A stretch of DNA of 44,480 bases from CAZHHH01 sp964532085 (GTDB lineage: Bacteria; Bacteroidota; Bacteroidia; Bacteroidales; Marinilabiliaceae): positions 1 to 44,480 of the forward strand of contig CAZHHH010000008.1 of assembly GCA_964532085.1 (NCBI GenBank), written 5' to 3'. Of the stretch, positions 24,860 through 33,692 are shown piece after piece; position 1 is the stretch's first letter, and every line of letters starts with the position of its first letter. Position numbers and translations under genes: made by a program. Below the pieces are notes generated by a model. The model was not told the DNA's origin. It did no database searches and worked only from the letters and a program-made list of their open reading frames with translations.

Positions 24860-26968
24860 ATGACAAAAGATTTAAAATATACAAGAAACATAGGGATTAT
24901 GGCTCACATTGATGCCGGAAAAACAACAACATCTGAAAGGATATTGTTCTACACTGGTATCACTCACAAATTAGGTGAAACTCACGATGGTTCAGCTACA
25001 ATGGACTGGATGGAGCAAGAGCAAGAGAGGGGTATTACAATTACATCTGCAGCCATAACAACACAGTGGGTTTATAATGACGAAGAGTACAAAATTAATA
25101 TTATTGATACTCCTGGTCACGTTGACTTTACTGTAGAAGTAGAAAGATCATTAAGAATTCTAGACGGTGCAGTAGCACTTTTTTGTGCTGTAGGTGGTGT
25201 TGAGCCACAATCAGAAACCGTTTGGAGACAGGCAGACAAATATTCAGTACCAAGATTAGGATTCGTTAATAAAATGGATAGATCCGGTGCAGATTATTAT
25301 AATGTTATTAGACAAATTAGAGAGGTGTTAGGAGCTAATCCTGTACCTATTACAATTCCTATCGGTGCAGAAGAGTCATTTGTAGGTGTTGTTGATTTGA
25401 TTGAAAACAAAGCTGTTATCTGGGAAGAAGATGACGTATTAGGTCAAAAATATCAGTTGACAGATGTACCAGCTGAAATGGTTGATGAGGTAGCTGAGTG
25501 GAGAGAGAAATTAGTTGAGTCAGTAGCTGAATACGACGATCAATTAATGGAAAAATTCTTCGACGATCCAGATTCAATCACTGCCGATGAACTTATTGAA
25601 GTTATTAGAAAAGCAACCATCGATATGAGCATTGTGCCAATGATGTGTGGTTCAGCTTTTAAAAATAAAGGTATCCAAAGATTAATAGATGGTATTATAA
25701 GATATTTACCAGCACCAAGCGATATCCCAACAATTGAAGGAACTAATCCTACAACAGGAGAAGTTATTGTTAGAAAGCAAATCGAATCAGAACCTTTTAC
25801 AGCGTTAGCATTTAAAATTGCTACAGACCCATTTGTTGGTCGTTTAGCATTTATGAGAGTTTACTCAGGTAAGCTTGATGCAGGTTCGTATGTTTATAAC
25901 GTAAGAAGTGAAAAGAGAGAGAGAATTTCTCGTTTATATCAAATGAAATCAGAAAAACAGATTTCTATCGACTCAATATCTGCCGGTGATATTTGTGCAG
26001 GTGTTGGTTTTAAAGATATTCGTACAGGAGATACTCTTTCAGATGAGAAAAATCCAATCGCACTAGAGTCAATGGAATTCCCAGCTCCAGTTATTGGTAT
26101 ATCAGTTGAGCCTCTTAGTCAAAAGGATATCGATAGACTTTCAACAGGTCTTGCAAAATTAGCAGAGGAAGATCCAACATTCCGCGTACAAACAGACGAG
26201 GATAGCGGTCAAACTGTTATTAGTGGTATGGGTGAGTTACACTTAGAGATTATTATTGAAAGACTTAGACGTGAGTTTAAGGTTGAGTGTAACCAAGGAC
26301 GTCCACAAGTTGCATACAAAGAAACTATCAGCCAGGAAGTTGAGCACAGAGAAGTGTTTAAGAGACAAACTGGAGGTAGAGGTAAATTCGCTGATATCAT
26401 TGTTAAAGTTGGTCCAGTTGATGAAGGAAAATCAGGTTTACAATTTATCGATAGCGTAAAAGGAGGAAATATTCCAAAAGAATATATTCCATCAGTTGAA
26501 AAAGGTTTCGAAGGCGCTATGCTTAATGGAGTATTAGCTGGATTTAATGTGGAAGATTTAAAGGTAGAGTTATTAGATGGGTCATTCCATCCTGTTGACT
26601 CTGATCAATTATCTTTTGAAATCGCAGCAAGACAAGCATTTAGAGTTGCTTGTGAAAAAGCATCTCCTAAGTTGTTAGAACCTATTATGACTGTAGAAGT
26701 TGTTACTCCAGAAGAATATATGGGTGATATTATCGGAGACTTGAACAAACGAAGAGGTCAAGTTGAAGGAATGGAATCTAGAGCGGGTGCTAGAGTTGTT
26801 AAAGCTAAAGTACCATTAGCAGAAATGTTCGGATATGTAACTGCTTTAAGAACTATATCTTCAGGTAGAGCTACTTCTTCAATGGAGTTTGCACACTATG
26901 AAGAGGTGTCTAAAGCTATTGCAACAGAAATTGTAGCAGAAGCTAAAGGAAAAGTTGAATTGTTATAA
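24860..26968 (+). CDS. fusA: Translation elongation factor G
   Basis: EF-G is the GTPase that moves tRNAs and mRNA through the ribosome. The 702 residues match the family length. G-domain motifs are AHIDAGKTTTSE (P-loop), DTPGHVDF and NKMD, with the five-domain layout continuing through GMGELHLEI and the domain IV loop near the C-terminus. It is the full-length translational EF-G of the str operon. In contrast to E. coli, no tuf gene follows; rpsJ starts 22 nt later, as is usual in Bacteroidetes. Confidence 0.97.
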   Translation: MTKDLKYTRNIGIMAHIDAGKTTTSERILFYTGITHKLGETHDGSATMDWMEQEQERGITITSAAITTQWVYNDEEYKINIIDTPGHVDFTVEVERSLRILDGAVALFCAVGGVEPQSETVWRQADKYSVPRLGFVNKMDRSGADYYNVIRQIREVLGANPVPITIPIGAEESFVGVVDLIENKAVIWEEDDVLGQKYQLTDVPAEMVDEVAEWREKLVESVAEYDDQLMEKFFDDPDSITADELIEVIRKATIDMSIVPMMCGSAFKNKGIQRLIDGIIRYLPAPSDIPTIEGTNPTTGEVIVRKQIESEPFTALAFKIATDPFVGRLAFMRVYSGKLDAGSYVYNVRSEKRERISRLYQMKSEKQISIDSISAGDICAGVGFKDIRTGDTLSDEKNPIALESMEFPAPVIGISVEPLSQKDIDRLSTGLAKLAEEDPTFRVQTDEDSGQTVISGMGELHLEIIIERLRREFKVECNQGRPQVAYKETISQEVEHREVFKRQTGGRGKFADIIVKVGPVDEGKSGLQFIDSVKGGNIPKEYIPSVEKGFEGAMLNGVLAGFNVEDLKVELLDGSFHPVDSDQLSFEIAARQAFRVACEKASPKLLEPIMTVEVVTPEEYMGDIIGDLNKRRGQVEGMESRAGARVVKAKVPLAEMFGYVTALRTISSGRATSSMEFAHYEEVSKAIATEIVAEAKGKVELL

Positions 26969-26990
26969 CCAATTGATTGGACAATAAGAT

Positions 26991-27299
26991 ATGAATCAGA
27001 AAATTAGAATAAAACTAAAATCATACGATCACAATTTGGTAGATAAATCTGCTGAAAAGATTGTAAAGACAGTAAAAAGCACAGGTTCTACAGTTAGCGG
27101 ACCAATTGCGTTACCAACTCATAAGAGAATATTTACTGTTTTGAGAGCAACTTTTGTTAATAAAAAATCGAGAGAACAGTTTCAATTATCATCTTATAAA
27201 AGATTAATTGATATCTATAGCTCAACATCTAAAACAATTGATGCATTAATGAAATTAGAACTTCCAAGTGGAGTAGAAGTAGATATTAAAGTTTTATAA
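26991..27299 (+). CDS. rpsJ: 30S ribosomal protein S10 (uS10, NusE)
   Basis: S10 is a 30S head protein and, as NusE, links ribosomes to transcription elongation through NusB and NusG. The 102-residue sequence KIRIKLKSYDHNLVDKSAEKI and the PLPTHK-like loop (here ALPTHKRIFTVLR) are standard. It begins the S10 block but lies only 22 nt after fusA, so there is no room for the long L4-responsive S10 leader known in E. coli; regulation must act elsewhere. Confidence 0.97.
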   Translation: MNQKIRIKLKSYDHNLVDKSAEKIVKTVKSTGSTVSGPIALPTHKRIFTVLRATFVNKKSREQFQLSSYKRLIDIYSSTSKTIDALMKLELPSGVEVDIKVL

Positions 27300-27318
27300 T
27301 TAAATAAATCACAAGCAA

Positions 27319-27936
27319 ATGCCAGGATTAATTGGAAAAAAAATCGGAATGACATCCGTTTTCAGTGCCGATGGTAAAAATATACCATGCACTGTTATCG
27401 AAGCTGGTCCTTGCGTCGTTACACAGGTTAAAACTGTAGAGACTGATGGTTATGATGCCATTCAGTTAGCATTCGACGAAAAACGTGAGAAGAGTACCAC
27501 AAAGCCTTTAAAAGGGCACTTTGAAAAAGCAGGTACCACTCCAAAGGCCAAGCTGGTTGAATTTAGAGAGTTCGAAGGTGATTTTAAACTTGGAGATGTT
27601 GTTACAGTTGACATTTTGGATGAAGATTACTTTGTTGATGTTACAGGCATATCAAAAGGTAAGGGATTCCAAGGTGTTGTTAAAAGGTATGGATTCGCTG
27701 GTGTAGGCGAGACATCACACGGACAACAAGACCGAGTACGTACACCGGGGTCGATTGGAGCTGCATCAACACCAGGAAGAGTTTTCAAAGGAAAGCGTAT
27801 GGCTGGACAAACTGGTGGTGACCGAGTAAAAATCGAAAATTTGAGAGTTATTAAAGTTATTCCCGAAAGCAACCTGTTACTGATTAAAGGATCTGTTCCG
27901 GGCGCGAAAGGTTCATATCTAATTATTGAGAAGTAA
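27319..27936 (+). CDS. rplC: 50S ribosomal protein L3 (uL3)
   Basis: L3 is an early-assembly 50S protein reaching toward the peptidyl transferase centre. The 205-residue chain starts MPGLIGKKIGMTSVF and contains the conserved GKGFQGVVKR and SIGAASTPGRVFKGKRMAG loop, the part that approaches the catalytic centre. Its stop overlaps the rplD start by one base (TAATG), which suggests translational coupling between L3 and L4. Confidence 0.97.
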   Translation: MPGLIGKKIGMTSVFSADGKNIPCTVIEAGPCVVTQVKTVETDGYDAIQLAFDEKREKSTTKPLKGHFEKAGTTPKAKLVEFREFEGDFKLGDVVTVDILDEDYFVDVTGISKGKGFQGVVKRYGFAGVGETSHGQQDRVRTPGSIGAASTPGRVFKGKRMAGQTGGDRVKIENLRVIKVIPESNLLLIKGSVPGAKGSYLIIEK

Positions 27937-28565
27937 TGGAACTGAACATATTAAATACAAAAGGAGAGGAAACCGGCAGAAAGGTTAAATTAAATGAAGC
28001 TATTTTTGCAATAGAGCCTAACGATCATGCTATATATTTAGATGTTAAACAATATTTAGCAAATCAACGTCAAGGAACTCATAAAGCAAAAGCTCGTAAT
28101 GAGATCGCTGGAAGTACACGTAAGATTAAAAGACAAAAAGGAACAGGTACTGCACGTGCGGGTAGTTTGAAAAACCCTATCTTCAGAGGTGGAGGTAGAG
28201 TGTTTGGACCACAACCACGTGATTATAGTTTCAAGTTAAACAAAAAAGTAAAACAATTAGCTCGTCTTTCTGCATTAGCACATAAAGCAAAAAATAATGA
28301 GATAATAATTGTTGAAGACTTCTCGTTTGAAGCACCAAAAACAAAAGATTTTGTAGAGATTAGAAAAAATCTTAAGGTGGATAACAAAAGAAGTTTACTT
28401 GTTACTAAAGAGAACGAAAGAAATATTGTATTATCAAATAGAAATATTCAACGTTCAGAAGTATCTGAGGCTGCGTCACTTAATACTTATAGTATTATGA
28501 AAGCTCATTCACTTATATTGACTGAGAGCGTAGCTAATGAAATTAGTAATTTATTAAAACACTAA
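27936..28565 (+). CDS. rplD: 50S ribosomal protein L4 (uL4)
   Basis: L4 lines the nascent peptide tunnel and helps start 50S assembly. The 209-residue protein has the extended tunnel loop KRQKGTGTARAGSLKNP...GGGRVFGPQPRDY in its wild-type form. The start codon shares its first base with the rplC stop. In E. coli L4 also represses the S10 operon through its leader; no such leader is visible here. Confidence 0.97.
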   Translation: MELNILNTKGEETGRKVKLNEAIFAIEPNDHAIYLDVKQYLANQRQGTHKAKARNEIAGSTRKIKRQKGTGTARAGSLKNPIFRGGGRVFGPQPRDYSFKLNKKVKQLARLSALAHKAKNNEIIIVEDFSFEAPKTKDFVEIRKNLKVDNKRSLLVTKENERNIVLSNRNIQRSEVSEAASLNTYSIMKAHSLILTESVANEISNLLKH

Positions 28566-28577
28566 AGATAAGCAGAT

Positions 28578-28868
28578 ATGAGCGTTTTAATTAAACCTTT
28601 AGTAACTGAGAAAATGACAAATCTCAGTGAGAAATTAAATCAATATGGCTTTTTAGTTGAAAAGAGTGCAAACAAAATAGAGATTAAAAAAGCTGTAGAG
28701 GAATTGTACAATGTTAACGTACTTGCAGTTAATACAATTAACTATCAAGGTAAGTTGAAATCAAGATTTACTAAAGCTGGAATTATTGAAGGCAGAACTA
28801 AATCTACAAAAAAAGCTATCGTTACATTGGCAGATGGAGATAATATAGATTTTTATAGCAATATTTAA
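28578..28868 (+). CDS. rplW: 50S ribosomal protein L23 (uL23)
   Basis: L23 sits at the tunnel exit and docks trigger factor and SRP. The 96 residues begin SVLIKPLVTEKMTNLSEKLNQYGFLVEKSANKIEIKKAVEELY, typical of L23, with the flexible loop TINYQGKLKSRF. It lies 12 nt after rplD and 5 nt before rplB, in the standard S10 order. Confidence 0.96.
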   Translation: MSVLIKPLVTEKMTNLSEKLNQYGFLVEKSANKIEIKKAVEELYNVNVLAVNTINYQGKLKSRFTKAGIIEGRTKSTKKAIVTLADGDNIDFYSNI

Positions 28869-28873
28869 ATAAA

Positions 28874-29698
28874 ATGGCAGTAAGAAAGCTAAAGCCCACA
28901 ACACCGGGGCAGAGACATAAAATTATTGGTGCTTTTGATACGATTACATCAAGCTCACCAGAGAAATCCTTGCTTAAGCCTTTAAAGAAGTCGGGTGGTC
29001 GTAACAATTCAGGAAAAATGACCATGAGAAATCTTGGAGGTGGACACAAAAGGAAGTATAGAGTAATCGACTTTAAACGTAATAAAGACGGAGTAAAGGC
29101 TACTGTTGAGTCAATACAATATGACCCAAATAGAAGCTCACGTATAGCTTTATTACAGTATGAAGATGGTGAAAAACGTTATATTCTTGCACCAAATGGA
29201 TTAAAAGTTGGGCAAACCATAATGTCAGGTAAAGGAGTATCACCTGACGTAGGTAACTCATTGCCACTTGGTGAAATACCATTAGGAACAATAGTTCATA
29301 ATATAGAACTATATCCTGGTAGAGGAGGTGCATTGGCAAGAAGTGCAGGAACATTTGCACAATTGTCAGCTCGTGAGGGAAAATATGTAGTACTTCGTTT
29401 ACCATCCGGTGAAACAAGAATGGTGCTAACAATGTGTAAAGCTACAGTTGGTGCTGTTGGTAATTCAGATCATGCTCTTGAGCAATCTGGAAAAGCTGGT
29501 AGAACTAGATGGCTTGGACGTAGACCTAGAGTTAGAGGAGTATCGATGAACCCTGTTGATCACCCAATGGGTGGTGGAGAAGGTAGAGCTTCTGGAGGTC
29601 ATCCACGTTCAAGAAAAGGATTGTTAGCTAAGGGGTACAAAACACGTTCTCCGAAAAAACAGTCAAATAAGTACATTCTTGAAAAAAGGAAAAAGTAA
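28874..29698 (+). CDS. rplB: 50S ribosomal protein L2 (uL2)
   Basis: L2 is needed for subunit joining and peptidyl transferase activity. The 274-residue chain contains the conserved C-terminal segment NPVDHPMGGGEGRASGGHPRS, with the histidine associated with peptidyl transfer, and the RNA-binding core GRNNSGKMTMRNLGGGHKRKYR. The basic tail ends KYILEKRKK. It is 5 nt downstream of rplW. Confidence 0.98.
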   Translation: MAVRKLKPTTPGQRHKIIGAFDTITSSSPEKSLLKPLKKSGGRNNSGKMTMRNLGGGHKRKYRVIDFKRNKDGVKATVESIQYDPNRSSRIALLQYEDGEKRYILAPNGLKVGQTIMSGKGVSPDVGNSLPLGEIPLGTIVHNIELYPGRGGALARSAGTFAQLSAREGKYVVLRLPSGETRMVLTMCKATVGAVGNSDHALEQSGKAGRTRWLGRRPRVRGVSMNPVDHPMGGGEGRASGGHPRSRKGLLAKGYKTRSPKKQSNKYILEKRKK

Positions 29699-29718
29699 CC
29701 GGTTAATTATTTAAAATT

Positions 29719-29988
29719 ATGAGTAGATCATTAAAGAAAGGTCCATATATAGATTATAATCTTGATAGAAAAGTTCTGAAAATGAACGAATCAGGAAAAA
29801 AATCAGTAGTTAAAACATGGGCTAGGGCATCAATGATTTCCCCTGATTTTGTTGGACATACAATAGCAGTTCACAACGGAAACAAGTTTATTCCTGTATT
29901 TATTACAGAGAATATGGTAGGTCATAAATTGGGAGAATTTGCCCCAACGCGTACATATCGCGGTCACACAGGTGGTAAGAAAAGATAA
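29719..29988 (+). CDS. rpsS: 30S ribosomal protein S19 (uS19)
   Basis: S19 lies in the 30S head near the A site and contacts the large subunit. The 89-residue sequence SRSLKKGPYID at the start and MVGHKLGEFAPTRTYRGH near the end is diagnostic. It follows rplB by 20 nt and is followed by rplV after 34 nt, in conserved S10 order. Confidence 0.97.
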   Translation: MSRSLKKGPYIDYNLDRKVLKMNESGKKSVVKTWARASMISPDFVGHTIAVHNGNKFIPVFITENMVGHKLGEFAPTRTYRGHTGGKKR

Positions 29989-30022
29989 ACCTGTAAAATG
30001 TTAATACCTTAATGTAGTAAAA

Positions 30023-30439
30023 ATGGGTGCAAGAAAAAAGATAAAAGCAGAAGAGATAAAAGAAGCTAAAAAATCATTAGCATACGCAAGATTGCGTAAT
30101 GAGTCTTCCTCTCCACGAAAAATGAGATACGTAGTTGACATGATTCGTGGTAAAGACGTGAATTTAGCCCTAGACATTCTAAAGTTTTCTACTAAACAAG
30201 CTGCAAAGCCAGTAGAAAAGCTCTTATTGTCCGCAATTGCCAATTGGAAAGAGAAAAATGAAGGAGTGAGAATAGAGGATGCAAACCTATATGTTAAAGA
30301 GGTTTATGTTGACTCAGGAAGAATTCTAAAAAGACTCAAACCTGCGGCACGGGGAAGAGCAAATAGAATTCGTAAGAGATCAAATCATGTTACTATCCTT
30401 GTAGATAGTAGAGAATTAATTGTAAACCAGGAAAATTAA
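30023..30439 (+). CDS. rplV: 50S ribosomal protein L22 (uL22)
   Basis: L22 reaches through the large subunit and its beta hairpin narrows the exit tunnel. The 138-residue product is longer than the E. coli protein (110) because of an N-terminal extension rich in Lys/Glu and Ala (ARKKIKAEEIKEAKKSLAYA), a form I associate with Bacteroidetes. The core SSPRKMRYVVDMIRGK and the tunnel hairpin RLKPAARGRANRIRKRSNH are present. Confidence 0.96.
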   Translation: MGARKKIKAEEIKEAKKSLAYARLRNESSSPRKMRYVVDMIRGKDVNLALDILKFSTKQAAKPVEKLLLSAIANWKEKNEGVRIEDANLYVKEVYVDSGRILKRLKPAARGRANRIRKRSNHVTILVDSRELIVNQEN

Positions 30440-30448
30440 GAAATCCAT

Positions 30449-31162
30449 ATGGGACAAAAAGTAAATCCAATAAGCAATAGGTTAGGAATCATCAGAGGAT
30501 GGGACTCTAACTGGTACGGCGGAGACAATTATGGAGATAAATTATACGAAGACCATAAACTTCGCGAATATTTAAATGCGAGACTTGCTAAAGCTAGCAT
30601 CTCACGCATTAGCATAGAAAGAACTCTTAAGTTAATAACTATAACTATCCACACAGCAAGACCAGGTATAATTATCGGTAAGGGTGGACAAGAAGTAGAT
30701 AAACTTAAAGAAGAATTAAAATCGATTACTGACAAAGATGTACAAATCAATATCTTTGAAATTAAACGACCAGAATTAGACGCTGTTATAGTAGCAAATA
30801 ACATAGCTCGTCAACTAGAAGGACGTGTTGCTTACAGGCGAGCAATAAGAATGGCTATGTCATCTGCTATGAGAATGGGCGCAGAAGGTATAAAAGTACA
30901 AATCTCTGGACGTATTAATGGTGCTGAAATGGCGCGTTCCGAAATGTTTAAAGAAGGAAGAACACCACTTCACACTTTTAGAGCTGATATTGATTATGCA
31001 CTAGGAGAAGCACTTACAAAAACTGGACTTTTAGGAATAAAAGTTTGGATTTGTAAAGGTGAAATCTACGGAAAACCAGATTTATCTCCTAAATTCAATG
31101 CTCAACCATCAAACCAGAAAAAACGTGGTGCTGGTGGTAATAGAAGAAGAAGAAGAAAGTAA
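30449..31162 (+). CDS. rpsC: 30S ribosomal protein S3 (uS3)
   Basis: S3 forms part of the mRNA entry channel. The 237 residues start GQKVNPISNRLGIIRGWDSNW, include a type II KH domain with the RNA-binding loop IIIGKGGQEV, and the C-terminal domain SGRINGAEMARSE...HTFRADIDYA. The chain ends in a highly basic GGNRRRRRK tail. It is 9 nt downstream of rplV. Confidence 0.97.
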   Translation: MGQKVNPISNRLGIIRGWDSNWYGGDNYGDKLYEDHKLREYLNARLAKASISRISIERTLKLITITIHTARPGIIIGKGGQEVDKLKEELKSITDKDVQINIFEIKRPELDAVIVANNIARQLEGRVAYRRAIRMAMSSAMRMGAEGIKVQISGRINGAEMARSEMFKEGRTPLHTFRADIDYALGEALTKTGLLGIKVWICKGEIYGKPDLSPKFNAQPSNQKKRGAGGNRRRRRK

Positions 31163-31194
31163 TCAGCTGTTAACATAAATAAGAGAAAAGAAAA

Positions 31195-31626
31195 ATGTTA
31201 CAACCAAAAAAAGTTAAATATAGACGACAGCAAAAAGGAAGAATGAAAGGAAATGCTCAAAGAGGGCATCAATTAGCATTCGGATCTTTTGGAATAAAAT
31301 CACTTGAAACAAAGTGGATTACTGGGCGTCAGATAGAAGCAGCAAGGATTGCGGTAACACGTTATATGGAACGTCAAGGACAAATATGGATTAGAATTTT
31401 TCCTGATAAACCAATCACAAAAAAACCTGCAGAGGTTAGAATGGGTAAAGGAAAAGGAAGTCCAGAAGGATTCGTAGCGCCAGTAACTCCAGGACGCATG
31501 ATCATTGAGTGCGATGGAGTACCATATGAAGTTGCTAAAGAAGCACTAAGATTAGCTGCGCAAAAATTACCTGTTACAACAAAATTTGTTGTTAGGAGAG
31601 ACTATGTTCAATCTACAAATGCGTAA
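31195..31626 (+). CDS. rplP: 50S ribosomal protein L16 (uL16)
   Basis: L16 organises the A-site region of the large subunit. The 143 residues include MLQPKKVKYRRQQKGRMKG at the start, the loop RQIEAARIAVTRYMERQGQIWIRIFPDKP, and MGKGKGSPEGFVAPV, all conserved. The arginine-rich basic N-terminus and length are ordinary. It starts 32 nt after rpsC and is followed by rpmC after 3 nt. Confidence 0.97.
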   Translation: MLQPKKVKYRRQQKGRMKGNAQRGHQLAFGSFGIKSLETKWITGRQIEAARIAVTRYMERQGQIWIRIFPDKPITKKPAEVRMGKGKGSPEGFVAPVTPGRMIIECDGVPYEVAKEALRLAAQKLPVTTKFVVRRDYVQSTNA

Positions 31627-31629
31627 TAA

Positions 31630-31827
31630 ATGAAAACTTCAGAGATAAAAGAAATGACAGTTAACGAGATTGAAGAGCGTATCGAAACTGAAAAACAAAA
31701 TCTAAGCAATATGCAATTTAATCATCATATTTCGCCTTTAGATAATCCTTTGCAGATTAGACATACGCGCAGAAATATTGCTCGCTTGTTGACCATTCTG
31801 CGTCAAAAACAAAATAACGATAAATAA
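31630..31827 (+). CDS. rpmC: 50S ribosomal protein L29 (uL29)
   Basis: L29 is a small two-helix protein at the tunnel exit beside L23. The 65-residue sequence begins MKTSEIKEMTVNEIEERIETEKQ and ends with the helix NPLQIRHTRRNIARLLTILRQK, both typical. It is 3 nt after rplP and 7 nt before rpsQ, implying coupled translation. Confidence 0.95.
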   Translation: MKTSEIKEMTVNEIEERIETEKQNLSNMQFNHHISPLDNPLQIRHTRRNIARLLTILRQKQNNDK

Positions 31828-31834
31828 TTAGCAG

Positions 31835-32092
31835 ATGGAAGTTAGAAATTTGAGAAAAGAACGTATCGGCATGGTGTCGAGTCAAAAAATGGATAAAACC
31901 ATTGTCGTTAGTGTCGTAGTTCGTGAAAAACATCCTATGTATGGGAAGTTTATGAAAAAAACCAAAAAGTTTTATGCTCACGATGATAAAAATGAGTGTA
32001 ATGTTGGTGATACCGTAAAAATAATGGAAACTCGACCTTTAAGTAAAATGAAAAGGTGGAGATTAGTTGAAATCCTTGAAAGAGCTAAGTAA
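31835..32092 (+). CDS. rpsQ: 30S ribosomal protein S17 (uS17)
   Basis: S17 is a primary 16S-binding OB-fold protein. The 85 residues carry the family signature RKERIGMVSSQKMDKTIVV...KHPMYGKFMKKTKKF and GDTVKIMETRPLSKMKRWRLVEI. Three bases separate it from rplN, so the two are probably translated together. Confidence 0.96.
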   Translation: MEVRNLRKERIGMVSSQKMDKTIVVSVVVREKHPMYGKFMKKTKKFYAHDDKNECNVGDTVKIMETRPLSKMKRWRLVEILERAK

Positions 32093-32095
32093 AAA

Positions 32096-32458
32096 ATGAT
32101 ACAGCAAGAATCCAGATTGAAAGTCGCAGACAATAGCGGTGCTAGAGAAGTACTTTGCATTCGCGTTTTGGGCGGTACAAACAGAAGATATGCTTCTGTT
32201 GGCGACCAAATTGTTGTGACAGTAAAAGATGCTGTTCCTTCAGATATAAAAAAAGGAACAGTAAGTAAAGCCGTGATAGTGCGCACAAAGAAAGAAGTTA
32301 GAAGACCTGATGGATCATATATCAGATTTGATGACAACGCTTGTGTGTTACTAAATGCAAATGGTGAAATGAGAGGTACACGTATCTTTGGCCCTGTGCC
32401 AAGAGAATTGCGTGAGGGATATATGAAAATTGTATCTTTAGCGCCAGAAGTGCTATAA
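32096..32458 (+). CDS. rplN: 50S ribosomal protein L14 (uL14)
   Basis: L14 forms an intersubunit bridge and is the docking site of the silencing factor RsfS. The 120-residue sequence is typical: MIQQESRLKVADNSGAREVLCIRVLGG, VIVRTKKEVRRPDGSYIRFDDNA and GPVPRELREGYMKIVSLAPEVL. It opens the spc-type gene order (L14-L24-L5-S14-S8-L6). Confidence 0.98.
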   Translation: MIQQESRLKVADNSGAREVLCIRVLGGTNRRYASVGDQIVVTVKDAVPSDIKKGTVSKAVIVRTKKEVRRPDGSYIRFDDNACVLLNANGEMRGTRIFGPVPRELREGYMKIVSLAPEVL

Positions 32459-32479
32459 TCGATAAAGATTCAAACAGCA

Positions 32480-32800
32480 ATGGGAAAATTACACATAAAA
32501 AAAGGAGACATAGTTATTGTTAATTCGGGAGTTAGTAAAGGAAAAGAAGGAAAAATCCTTCAAGTATTCCCTAAAGAGCAAAGAGCTATAGTTGAAGGCG
32601 TTAATTTTGTTAGTAAACATACTAAGCCAAACGCCGAGAATCCACAAGGTGGAATCATAAAAATTGAGGCACCTATACATATTTCAAATCTAAATTTGAA
32701 AGATCCTTCAACCGGAGAGCCTACACGTATTGGACGTAGAGTAGGAAAAGATGGTAAATTGGTTCGATATTCAAAAAAATCAGGAGAGGAGATTAAATAA
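32480..32800 (+). CDS. rplX: 50S ribosomal protein L24 (uL24)
   Basis: L24 starts 50S assembly and lies by the tunnel exit. The 106 residues begin with the KOW motif region HIKKGDIVIVNSGVSKGKEGKILQVFP, then the loop NPQGGIIKIEAPIHISN. Its stop codon overlaps the rplE start by one base (TAATG). The last codons contain an AGGAG run 7 nt before that start, which may act as a ribosome binding site for rplE. Confidence 0.96.
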   Translation: MGKLHIKKGDIVIVNSGVSKGKEGKILQVFPKEQRAIVEGVNFVSKHTKPNAENPQGGIIKIEAPIHISNLNLKDPSTGEPTRIGRRVGKDGKLVRYSKKSGEEIK

Positions 32801-33357
32801 TGAGTTACATACCAAGTTTAAAAACACAGTATAAGGAAGAGATTACTCCAGCTCTTATGAAAGAGTTTGGATATAAATCAGTTATGCAGGTTCCCTCACT
32901 TGAGAAAATAGTGATTAATCAAGGTGTAGGTGCAGCAGTTGCAGATAGAAAATTAATAGAAAACTCTGTTAATGAACTAACTACAATTACAGGTCAAAAA
33001 GCAGTAGTATGTCTGTCTAAAAAGGACGTTTCTAACTTTAAATTAAGAAAGAAAATGCCTATTGGAACTAAAGTTACTTTAAGACAGGCTAAAATGTATG
33101 AGTTTCTAGAGCGTCTTGTAAAAGTAGCTCTACCTCGTATTAGAGACTTCCAGGGAATAGAAAGTAAACTAGATGGTAGAGGTAATTACACTCTAGGTGT
33201 TACTGAACAAATTATTTTTCCTGAAATAAATATCGATTCTGTTAGCAAAATTATGGGTATGAATATTACCTTTGTAACTTCTGCTAATACAGATGAGGAA
33301 GCTTTCGCATTATTACGCGAATTTGGCTTACCGTTTAAAAACTTAAAAAAGAATTAA
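32800..33357 (+). CDS. rplE: 50S ribosomal protein L5 (uL5)
   Basis: L5 belongs to the central protuberance with 5S rRNA and contacts P-site tRNA. The 185-residue protein shows VMQVPSLEKIVINQGVGAAVADRK, FKLRKKMPIGTKVTLRQ, RDFQGIESKLDGRGNYTLGVTEQIIFPEI, all standard. It overlaps rplX by one base and precedes rpsN by 5 nt. Confidence 0.97.
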   Translation: MSYIPSLKTQYKEEITPALMKEFGYKSVMQVPSLEKIVINQGVGAAVADRKLIENSVNELTTITGQKAVVCLSKKDVSNFKLRKKMPIGTKVTLRQAKMYEFLERLVKVALPRIRDFQGIESKLDGRGNYTLGVTEQIIFPEINIDSVSKIMGMNITFVTSANTDEEAFALLREFGLPFKNLKKN

Positions 33358-33362
33358 ATAAG

Positions 33363-33632
33363 ATGGCTAAAGAATCAATGAAAGCCCGTGAAGTTAAAAG
33401 GGCAAAACTTGTGGCCAAATATGCTGAAAAGCGTGCAGCCTTAAAGGCGGCAGGAGATTATGAAGGTTTGCAAAAGCTACCACGTAACTCGTCGCCAATA
33501 AGACTACACAATCGTTGTAAGGTAACAGGAAGACCAAAAGGATATATGCGTCAGTTTGGGCTTAGCCGTATAACATTCAGAGAGATGGCCTCAAAAGGTT
33601 TAATACCAGGAGTTAAAAAAGCTAGTTGGTAA
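33363..33632 (+). CDS. rpsN: 30S ribosomal protein S14 (uS14), zinc-free form
   Basis: S14 is assembled late into the 30S head. The 89-residue length and single cysteine (LHNRCKVTGRPKGYMRQFGLSR) show the long, zinc-independent type; the short form has a four-cysteine zinc ribbon. The C-terminus ITFREMASKGLIPGVKKASW is typical. A 7-bp inverted repeat (GCTAGTT at 33621-33627 with AACTAGC at 33633-33639) spans the stop codon. Confidence 0.96.
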   Translation: MAKESMKAREVKRAKLVAKYAEKRAALKAAGDYEGLQKLPRNSSPIRLHNRCKVTGRPKGYMRQFGLSRITFREMASKGLIPGVKKASW

Positions 33633-33692
33633 AACTAGCAGAGTGTTAAATATTGTCCCAATTTGGTGGGATCAATTTAAAACTAAATCAAT

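Noticed and set aside
26969..26990. S10-operon leader of the L4-responsive kind
   Set aside because: Only 22 nt separate fusA from rpsJ, too short for such a structure.
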